Part shown: piece after piece, positions 1 to 4,668 of the stretch
How the letters are laid out: every line of letters begins with the position of its first letter
Position numbering within the stretch: position 1 is the first letter of the stretch
Origin: an uncultured Muribaculaceae bacterium
GTDB lineage: Bacteria > Bacteroidota > Bacteroidia > Bacteroidales > Muribaculaceae
Reading direction: 5' to 3'
Length of the DNA stretch: 6,802 nucleotides
NCBI GenBank assembly: GCA_910584735.1
Contig: CAJUBM010000141.1
Span: 1-6,802, forward strand
Notes under the pieces: generated by a model
Database searches by the model: none
Seen by the model: the letters and a program-made list of their open reading frames with translations, nothing else
Told to the model about the DNA's origin: nothing
Translations under genes and position numbers: made by a program

Positions 1-1
1 C

Positions 2-52
2 GGTATTGGCTACTTGGGAGGCCCCAAAACAAAGAAAAAGAAAAAACGCTAA
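2..52 (+). CDS. Possible 3' end of a truncated gene, lysine-rich C-terminus
   Basis: Read from base 2, this stretch gives GIGYLGGPKTKKKKKR followed by a TAA stop at 50-52. A glycine-rich stretch followed by a basic tail is plausible as the C-terminus of a real protein. The stop lies inside the left arm of the hairpin at 45-84, as expected if that hairpin also ends this gene. Only 16 residues are visible, so neither the family nor the reality of the gene can be established. The other two plus frames also stay open here, which weakens the call. The gene, if real, converges on the minus-strand tRNA-Ser. Confidence 0.33.
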   Translation, partial: GIGYLGGPKTKKKKKR

Positions 53-84
53 ACTCATTCAAATATTGTTTGAGTATTAGCGTT
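33..84 (-). terminator. Intrinsic terminator of tRNA-Ser
   Basis: AACGCTAA (45-52) plus ACTCA (53-57) pair with TGAGT (71-75) plus TTAGCGTT (77-84), leaving one unpaired base at 76 and a 13-base loop. Read on the minus strand, the hairpin starts about 10 bases past the tRNA 3' end and runs into a T-rich tract (TTTTTTCTTTTTCTTT, the complement of 31-46). This is a classic Rho-independent terminator. In the plus direction only four Ts follow the stem, so termination of an incoming plus-strand gene is possible but weaker. Confidence 0.85.
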
Positions 85-92
85 TTAACTTG

Positions 93-180
93 CGGAGCGA
101 CCGAGATTCGAACTCGGGATACGCTTTTGGCGTATACACGCTTTCCAGGCGTGCCTCTTCAGCCACTCGAGCATCGCTCC
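93..180 (-). tRNA. tRNA-Ser, anticodon GGA
   Basis: The minus strand folds as an 88-nt class II tRNA. The acceptor stem GGAGCGA (180-174) pairs with TCGCTCC (100-94), and the discriminator base is G at 93. The anticodon arm is CACGC-CTGGAAA-GCGTG, with anticodon GGA at 146-144, which reads UCC and UCU serine codons. A long variable arm (TATACGC-CAAAA-GCGTATC) follows, as expected for serine tRNA, and then the T arm with loop TTCGAAT. The 3' CCA is not encoded: the discriminator is followed by CAA, so CCA would be added after transcription. The gene has its own promoter and terminator and appears to be transcribed alone. Confidence 0.97.
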
Positions 181-231
181 GTTTGGGTAGGAAATATTGT
201 TGGCGGGTATTTCCCGTTGTATTTCGGTGTG

Positions 232-262
232 CAAAGTTAGATGCTTTTTTTGAATTGGCAAA
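232..262 (-). promoter_or_regulatory. Bacteroides-type promoter for tRNA-Ser
   Basis: On the minus strand, TTTG (262-259) is followed after exactly 19 bases by TAACTTTG (239-232). This is a full match to the Bacteroidota -33/-7 promoter consensus TTTG-N19..21-TAnnTTTG, recognised by the primary sigma factor of that phylum. Transcription would start about 5-8 bases further on, giving a leader of roughly 45 bases before the mature tRNA 5' end at 180. An A-rich spacer and flank surround the boxes. Confidence 0.8.
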
Positions 263-327
263 ATTTGGAAAAGGTTTTTTTGAGGGGTCGTGGGATTTTA
301 TTGAGGATTTGTGTGTTTAATGAATTT

Positions 328-349
328 TAACAGATAAATTATCGTGTTA
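328..349. repeat. Small imperfect palindrome upstream of the operon
   Basis: TAACA-GATAA-A-TTATC-G-TGTTA is a near-perfect palindrome of 22 bases, broken only by the central A and one extra G at 344. It lies about 12 bases upstream of the predicted -33 box at 361-364. That position would suit an operator for the operon, and the symmetry would suit a dimeric regulator. The AT-rich context means it could be chance, and no known operator is recognised. Confidence 0.3.
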
Positions 350-360
350 TTATTGTTTGT

Positions 361-392
361 TTTGGAATGTTAAGTGGGAATGATTAATTTTA
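361..392 (+). promoter_or_regulatory. Probable promoter of the secreted protein-HU-HU/LysM operon
   Basis: TTTG at 361-364 is followed after 20 bases by TAATTTTA at 385-392, which matches the Bacteroidota consensus in both boxes except for the last base of the -7 element. The same TAATTTTAC string forms the predicted -7 box before rsgA. Transcription would start near 399, leaving a leader of about 20 bases before the ATG at 421. No other good promoter was seen before the two downstream HU genes, which fits one shared transcript. Confidence 0.5.
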
Positions 393-420
393 CCTTTAAA
401 TTCAGGGTATTTGTGTGTTT

Positions 421-2055
421 ATGTATGCGAGTACCTTATTTATAATCCCCCTAATAGTATTCCTCATGATGTACGATATTGATAGATTTGTTTCAGCCGC
501 CGATTGTGGAGGGAGAAGGGGGAAATGCATTGTTTTGGCGGTGATACTTGGGGTGATTCTATGGTTTCCGACAGCAGTTATGGCTGCTTCGGAGTCGGTT
601 GTGTGCAGGGATGAAAATTCGTTGTCAGTGTTTGAGGACGTTGCGCTTGATGATGATTCTCTGTTGAAAATTAAACCGATATGGGAAACGGAGCTTACCA
701 ATGATGATGCCAACGAGGACGCCCATCTTATATTTGTTCAGAATGGGATTATCTACGTATTTGTGGATAGATTTGGTAAAGAGTATGACAATTTGCTGCA
801 TTTCAGACGGTTTTATGCTTCAACCGGGTTCCCGGTTGAAGATGCGGAGGGAGAAGGGTTGATTGCGGTGTCCTTACCTGATAATCTGACCAATGTTCAA
901 ACAGAGGGATTTAGGCACTGGCTTAAATTGTTCGTAGACGCGTCCGGACAACTTTGCGGCGCATCATTTACTTATAAGAACGGGAAATTAGATATTGCGA
1001 TTCTCAGCATTGATGTAGAAGAGTCGATCTCAGCCCACGAACTTTCATTTCAAAATACAGAAAAGGTTGTTTCAAAGGGGAGTTTCTTCATTTCGGATAA
1101 GCAGGGTACCTATAATCCGTTTATAAATGAGATTTCAAATGTAACGGGGTCGTTTGAGTCTGGGGATGTCTCTTTTGACTTCTTGGTGTTCTTGAATAAC
1201 ACGTATAAAGAAAATAATTTTCATAAGCTATGGCACTTTGATATGGCCGATGGCTCGTTGCAGTCTTCATATTTCGGCAATATGGGGTTTGAATACGCAT
1301 GGGAAGGCGTGGCAAGATATTGTGTGGATTTGGGAGATGATGCCATTGTCTATAATTCTTCCAAAAACGGGCTTTATAAGGTGGAACGGCTTATGCAGGC
1401 TGAGGACGGATTAAGCGTCAGTGACTGTAGGATAACCGAACATATAACGGACGGCTCGGATGTCGATGCGGTTTGTAATTTTTGTTTCGATCCGGTCACG
1501 ATAGGGGGTAAGACCATGTATCTCTGCACGAACTCATGGACGGCTGACGCGGTTGATTTCCGGCTGGTAAGATGGGACGACAAGTCTTCGCTGAAGAATA
1601 TGGAGCCGGTCGCTGTTATCCCGGAGAATAAATTCAGATGTCCGGCGGAGGGAAGATTTTATAAGGATAATATGAGACAGTTTGCCATTTGCCAATCTGT
1701 TGGATCGGCTGCTGTGGCAGCGTCCGATGATAATGTCGTCAATTTTTCAAAGACACATCTTTATGCTTATTCCCCGGGAAGCGGGTTGGGGCTGTATGAG
1801 ATGGCGTTAGAAAATAAAGATGATTTCGGAGGCTCTACAGATGTGGAACGGGTTGGTTCACAATGGGGTGGGCTAATCGTACAGGGCAATCGGATTATAG
1901 TGTCAGGCGCTCCTTCAGATGTGACGGTTTACAGTCTTATCGGTAGGGTTGTATGGCATAAGGAGGCTGTCTCTTGTATTGAAATGAGTGATTTTCCTAC
2001 AGGCGTGTACATAGCGCGGTGTGGGAGTCAGAATGTTAAGTTTGCCAGGATATAA
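421..2055 (+). CDS. Secreted protein of unknown function with a T9SS-like C-terminal sorting domain
   Basis: This 544-residue protein (numbered from ATG 421) has no catalytic family I recognise. A signal-peptide-like segment is clear: basic RRGK at 32-35, a hydrophobic core at about 36-52, and likely cleavage after AVMA at 55. An earlier hydrophobic stretch (about 5-17) lies before it, so translation may begin at ATG 466 or 469 instead. A GTG at 415 is also in frame, and none has a Shine-Dalgarno site. The middle is rich in short beta-strand patterns ending in aromatic or WHF/YAW-type turns, and could be a propeller-like fold (inference). Residues from about 484 to the end resemble the Bacteroidota T9SS type A sorting domain: VTVYSLIGRVVW, then an IEMSDFPTGVYIARC core and a final basic strand VKFARI. 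It would be exported by Sec, then sent outward by type IX secretion. It is 26 bases before the HU gene with no terminator between. Sampled lines are AT-richer than rsgA. Confidence 0.8.
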   Translation: MYASTLFIIPLIVFLMMYDIDRFVSAADCGGRRGKCIVLAVILGVILWFPTAVMAASESVVCRDENSLSVFEDVALDDDSLLKIKPIWETELTNDDANEDAHLIFVQNGIIYVFVDRFGKEYDNLLHFRRFYASTGFPVEDAEGEGLIAVSLPDNLTNVQTEGFRHWLKLFVDASGQLCGASFTYKNGKLDIAILSIDVEESISAHELSFQNTEKVVSKGSFFISDKQGTYNPFINEISNVTGSFESGDVSFDFLVFLNNTYKENNFHKLWHFDMADGSLQSSYFGNMGFEYAWEGVARYCVDLGDDAIVYNSSKNGLYKVERLMQAEDGLSVSDCRITEHITDGSDVDAVCNFCFDPVTIGGKTMYLCTNSWTADAVDFRLVRWDDKSSLKNMEPVAVIPENKFRCPAEGRFYKDNMRQFAICQSVGSAAVAASDDNVVNFSKTHLYAYSPGSGLGLYEMALENKDDFGGSTDVERVGSQWGGLIVQGNRIIVSGAPSDVTVYSLIGRVVWHKEAVSCIEMSDFPTGVYIARCGSQNVKFARI

Positions 2056-2081
2056 AGTGATTGTTGTTGAGATAAAGCAGT

Positions 2082-2357
2082 ATGGAGAATAAAACGTTTG
2101 TATCGGCGATGGCTGCTAAGATGGATTGCAGCGCTGAAGAAGTGGCCCGGATGAATGAGGGCTTCTCTGCCATATTGCGTAGGGAGTGTGCTGATTTAAG
2201 CCGTGTCGCGATACCCGGTTTCGGTTCTTTTGAAGGCATTAAGCATGATGAGGAGATAAGGACGGATCATGCTTCCGGGCGCCGGATGATGTTTCCACCC
2301 TGTATAGAGGTTGAGTTCAAACCGAGCACGATGCTTCGTAAGCGTATAAATAGTTGA
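2082..2357 (+). CDS. Small HU/IHF-family DNA-binding protein
   Basis: The protein has 91 residues, the usual HU size. Two N-terminal helices (about 4-40) would form the dimer body. The family signature follows: IPGFGSF at 44-50, then a long beta-arm at about 51-79 with the turn ASGRR (64-68) and the prolines FPP (71-73), then FKPS (79-82) and a short C-terminal helix. HU proteins bind DNA as dimers, and their arms wrap the minor groove and bend it. Here the arm is present, but the usual NPQTG tip reads DHASG, so it is a divergent member rather than the main nucleoid HU. It sits between a secreted protein gene (26-base gap) and a second HU-domain gene (6-base gap), so it is almost certainly cotranscribed with both. 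Target sequence and partner are unknown. A heterodimer with the neighbour's HU domain is an attractive guess. Confidence 0.88.
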   Translation: MENKTFVSAMAAKMDCSAEEVARMNEGFSAILRRECADLSRVAIPGFGSFEGIKHDEEIRTDHASGRRMMFPPCIEVEFKPSTMLRKRINS

Positions 2358-2363
2358 ATCGTA

Positions 2364-3569
2364 ATGCAACGGATTATTTCTTTACCCGACATAATATCCG
2401 AGTTGGTCCAGGTCTGCGGTTGCACGTCCGAGGTGGCTGCCGAATTTCTCCATGCATTTGCCGAAGTGGTTGCCGATGGGATAGCTGCCGATGGTGTGGT
2501 GAAAATCAAAGGCATCGGGGTGTTCCGAAAAATAGAAGTAGCGGAGGGCTATAAGTTGGAATTCCAGCCTGATTCCATTCTGGCGGATGAAGTAAACGCT
2601 CCATTTGCCTTGTTCGAGCCTGTAGAGCTTTCCGATGGGATTTCTGAGGATGCTTTTGACGATGAGCCCCAAGAGGCCGGAGACTCACAAGATGCTGAGG
2701 CATCGCCGGATGAAGATAATTCACGGGAAATGGAAGATTCGCCCGGGGAAGAAGATGCTGATAACGATGCGGAGCCGTCGGAAGAATACGAATTAGAGGA
2801 AGAGGAACACGAACATTCATCCGTCATAAATAATAATCCTCCCATAGGGATTCCTCCAATTCCCTCCCGTGAAAGGGATGCCTCGGGACACGGAATGGAC
2901 GAAGTCGGTCACGACAAGTCTGAGGCCGGGATAGATTCTGACAAGGGCAGGTTGGAAAGAGAGACGGATAGAGACAGCGACAGGGTGTTGCTGCCGGAAA
3001 CCGTAGTGCGAGTGGAGCGCAAGTCGCATATATCCACTTTGGTGCTTGTGGCTCTTATTTCATTGATTGCCGGATTGCTGGCTGGATATTTCGGTTTCCC
3101 GTGGATAAATCTCCACGAGGTTAAGAATGTTAAGATTACGGCTGATAATGTGCGTGTTGTACATGAAACTGCGGTAAACAACGAGGCCCCGGTCGCGGTA
3201 GATAGTGTGGAAAATCCGTTGGAGACCTCTGTCCCTAAGGACACGTCTGTATCGGTGAACAGTAAGGTGCAGGCTTCCGCGACAGCTACTGAGGGGTTGC
3301 GGAAGAATGATGTTGTCACAGACACGGTGAGCGGGAAGAACTATCTTTCCCGCATAGCCCGCAGACACTATGGCAAAGATATATTCTGGGTGTATATATA
3401 CGAGGAGAACCGTGACGTCATCTCGGATCCGAACAACGTGCGCCCGGGGACGATAGTCACAATTCCTCCCGCAGAAAAATATAATATCGACCCAAAGAAT
3501 CCCGAAAGCATACATGAGGCCGAACGGCGTTCGGCGCGAATACTTGCCTCTGCCGGAGGGTCCTATTGA
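2364..3569 (+). CDS. Membrane protein with cytoplasmic HU-like domain and periplasmic LysM domain
   Basis: The 401 residues divide into clear parts. Residues 1-90 resemble an HU domain: helices, then VKIKGIGVF (46-54) and FQPDSILADEVNAPF (67-81). The long DNA-binding arm of normal HU is replaced by a turn around AEGYK (60-64). Residues 91-150 are half aspartate and glutamate (30 of 60 by my count), followed by a charged, proline-containing linker to about 220. One transmembrane helix spans about 222-248, preceded by RVERK, so the N-terminus should be cytoplasmic. After a periplasmic spacer, residues 321-369 form a LysM domain (SGKNYLSRIARRHYG, W342, EENRDVISDPNNVRPG, TIPP), a fold that binds peptidoglycan N-acetylglucosamine. 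A helical, charged tail ends the protein. The architecture predicts a link between the cytoplasm and the cell wall. Similar HU-SPOR and HU-LysM membrane proteins exist in Bacteroidota as I recall, but their role is not settled. The gene follows the small HU gene by 6 bases. Confidence 0.87.
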   Translation: MQRIISLPDIISELVQVCGCTSEVAAEFLHAFAEVVADGIAADGVVKIKGIGVFRKIEVAEGYKLEFQPDSILADEVNAPFALFEPVELSDGISEDAFDDEPQEAGDSQDAEASPDEDNSREMEDSPGEEDADNDAEPSEEYELEEEEHEHSSVINNNPPIGIPPIPSRERDASGHGMDEVGHDKSEAGIDSDKGRLERETDRDSDRVLLPETVVRVERKSHISTLVLVALISLIAGLLAGYFGFPWINLHEVKNVKITADNVRVVHETAVNNEAPVAVDSVENPLETSVPKDTSVSVNSKVQASATATEGLRKNDVVTDTVSGKNYLSRIARRHYGKDIFWVYIYEENRDVISDPNNVRPGTIVTIPPAEKYNIDPKNPESIHEAERRSARILASAGGSY

Positions 3570-3602
3570 TTAGTCTGCATCAGTGTTGACACGATGCCTT
3601 TC

Positions 3603-3633
3603 CAAGAGCGTTATATTGGCATATAAGCTCTTG
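3603..3633. terminator. Hairpin between convergent genes, possible bidirectional terminator
   Basis: CAAGAGC (3603-3609) pairs with GCTCTTG (3627-3633), and TTATAT (3611-3616) pairs with ATATAA (3621-3626), giving 13 pairs with one bulged G at 3610 and a TGGC loop. It lies 34 bases after the HU-LysM stop codon and 21 bases past the prxQ stop, between two genes that converge. Neither strand has a T-tract after the stem, so it is not a textbook intrinsic terminator. Its position suggests a role in ending transcripts or protecting their 3' ends. Confidence 0.5.
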
Positions 3634-3653
3634 TATCATAGATTGGTATATGG

Positions 3654-4106
3654 TTAGGAAAGTAGGGAGAGAAGTTGGGCGGAGGCGTTCTTGGTGTCTA
3701 CTTTTGTTATGATGTGGGTGATACGGTGGGAGGAGTCGGTGACAAAAGTGGTGCGCACGGTACCCATGTATTCCCGTCCGGCCATCTTTTTCTTCTGCCA
3801 TACGCCGAACGACTGGTTTATCTCGGTAGATGTGTCTGATAGGAGTAGGAAAGGGAGGTTGTGTTTTTGGGCGAATTTCGCATGGCTTGCCGGAGAGTCC
3901 TTGCTGATTCCTATGAGGGTATATCCGAGGTCTTTTAGGTCTTCGTAGCCGTCGCGGAGCGAGCATGCCTCGGCGGTGCAGCCGGGTGTGTTGTCTTTCG
4001 GATAAAAATAGATTACCAGAGGCTTACCTTCGAAATCGGAAGCCTTTACTACATGCCCTTGGGCATCTGTCCCGAGTATTTCGGGAATCATGTCGCCTAT
4101 GTTCAT
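3654..4106 (-). CDS. bcp: Thioredoxin-dependent thiol peroxidase, PrxQ/Bcp family peroxiredoxin
   Basis: This 150-residue cytoplasmic protein matches the PrxQ/Bcp family over its full length. The active-site motif YPKDNTPGCTAEACSLRD (35-52) carries the peroxidatic cysteine C43 and, five residues later, the likely resolving cysteine C48, so it is an atypical 2-Cys enzyme of the PrxQ type. The conserved threonine T40 precedes it, and MGTVRTTFVTD supplies the active-site arginine. Such enzymes reduce hydrogen peroxide and organic hydroperoxides, with electrons from thioredoxin. The start at 4106 gives the standard N-terminus (MNIGDMIPEI), though no Shine-Dalgarno site precedes it. The gene lies 109 bases downstream of the winged-helix gene on the same strand, with a hairpin between. 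I see no consensus promoter in that gap, so it may depend on readthrough or a degenerate promoter. Confidence 0.96.
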   Translation of the reverse strand: MNIGDMIPEILGTDAQGHVVKASDFEGKPLVIYFYPKDNTPGCTAEACSLRDGYEDLKDLGYTLIGISKDSPASHAKFAQKHNLPFLLLSDTSTEINQSFGVWQKKKMAGREYMGTVRTTFVTDSSHRITHIITKVDTKNASAQLLSLLS

Positions 4107-4150
4107 AGCCGGGTGGTTTTAGGTTGTCAGTGTGGGGTGGGAAGAGGATG

Positions 4151-4182
4151 AAAAGCGCCGTCGGTGTTGTTTACGGACGGCG
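4151..4182 (-). terminator. Probable intrinsic terminator or attenuating hairpin after the winged-helix gene
   Basis: CGCCGTC (4156-4162) pairs perfectly with GACGGCG (4176-4182) across a 13-base loop. On the minus strand the stem is followed by C and then TTTT (4154-4151) before sequence resumes as CATCC. It lies 33 bases past the stop codon of the winged-helix gene and 44 bases before the prxQ start. The short T-tract suggests incomplete termination, which would let some transcripts continue into prxQ. Confidence 0.55.
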
Positions 4183-4215
4183 TATGGAGTAGGGTTATGA
4201 TGATAGCGTCGTTGC

Positions 4216-4434
4216 TTATTTCTCCTGTACTAAGGCAAATAAGAGGTCTTTCTCATCATCGGGGTTGGACTGGATGTCTACCTTACCTTCGCGAGCGAGC
4301 CATCCTACGGCAGCGAAAAGCTCTTTGTCTTTTAGCTTAGTGATTTTTTTGAGCTGCTTGAGCCCTACGGTCTCGGTTTCGTTAAGGGCATTCCATACCA
4401 AGCCGGCCCAAGATCCGATTGCTTCAGTGTTCAT
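4216..4434 (-). CDS. Small winged-helix protein, DUF2582-like
   Basis: The 72 residues match in length and pattern the one-domain winged-helix family DUF2582, common in Bacteroidota. The N-terminal helix carries the typical IGSWAGLVWNALNE (6-19). GLKQLKKITKLKDKELFAAVGWLAREGKV (24-52) gives the helix-turn-helix, and the C-terminal DLLFALVQ (63-70) forms the wing strand. No signal or membrane segment is present. Members are usually assumed to bind DNA, but this is not established, and the domain has few basic residues at the recognition helix beyond K33, K35 and K37. A good Bacteroidota promoter lies about 68 bases upstream. The start codon follows an A-rich leader (ATCAAAATG) without a Shine-Dalgarno site. 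The gene diverges from rsgA across a 234-base gap. Confidence 0.88.
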   Translation of the reverse strand: MNTEAIGSWAGLVWNALNETETVGLKQLKKITKLKDKELFAAVGWLAREGKVDIQSNPDDEKDLLFALVQEK

Positions 4435-4501
4435 TTTGATAAATTATTAAACGGGTTAAACTTTTTGTTGAAATTGTCATTCTACTGGTACAATTGCGAT
4501 G

Positions 4502-4532
4502 CAAATTTACATAAAATTTTTAAATTCACATA
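4502..4532 (-). promoter_or_regulatory. Bacteroides-type promoter for the winged-helix gene
   Basis: On the minus strand TAAATTTG (4509-4502) is an exact match to the -7 consensus TAnnTTTG. Nineteen bases upstream is TATG (4532-4529), a three-of-four match to the -33 element TTTG. The spacer is almost pure A and T. Transcription would start near 4496, giving a leader of about 60 bases before the start codon at 4434. No structured leader or riboswitch was seen in those 60 bases. Confidence 0.6.
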
Positions 4533-4621
4533 ATTATGAGATGCAACCGATTGTGCCGTATTATCAATCATATATTACAACAAATCTCAATGTTTTGGAG
4601 TTCAGTGTATTATGCGAAATA

Positions 4622-4651
4622 TTGCTGTTAGGCATTTTTTTTGTAATTTTA
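4622..4651 (+). promoter_or_regulatory. Probable promoter of rsgA
   Basis: TTG at 4622-4624 is followed after 19 bases by TAATTTTA at 4644-4651, seven of eight bases of the -7 consensus. Eight Ts lie just before the -7 box. The start of transcription would be near 4658, leaving a very short leader of roughly 11 bases before the ATG at 4669. That leaves little room for a Shine-Dalgarno site, and none is present. The -7 box repeats the one at 385-392. Confidence 0.5.
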
Positions 4652-4668
4652 CACCCTAAAACTAAATA

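Noticed and set aside
90..320. A 76-codon plus-strand open frame
   Set aside because: It covers the tRNA-Ser gene and its promoter and has no protein-like features.
2082..2357. Naming the small HU gene hupA, hupB or ihf
   Set aside because: The arm tip and body diverge from the housekeeping HU and IHF proteins, so a specific symbol is not justified.
2549..2845. A serine-rich minus-strand frame
   Set aside because: The serine runs are the mirror of GAT/GAA/GAG codons in the acidic linker of the HU-LysM protein, not a separate gene.
2909..3325. A 138-codon minus-strand threonine/serine-rich frame
   Set aside because: It is a shadow of the linker and transmembrane part of the HU-LysM gene, with no start context or domain of its own.
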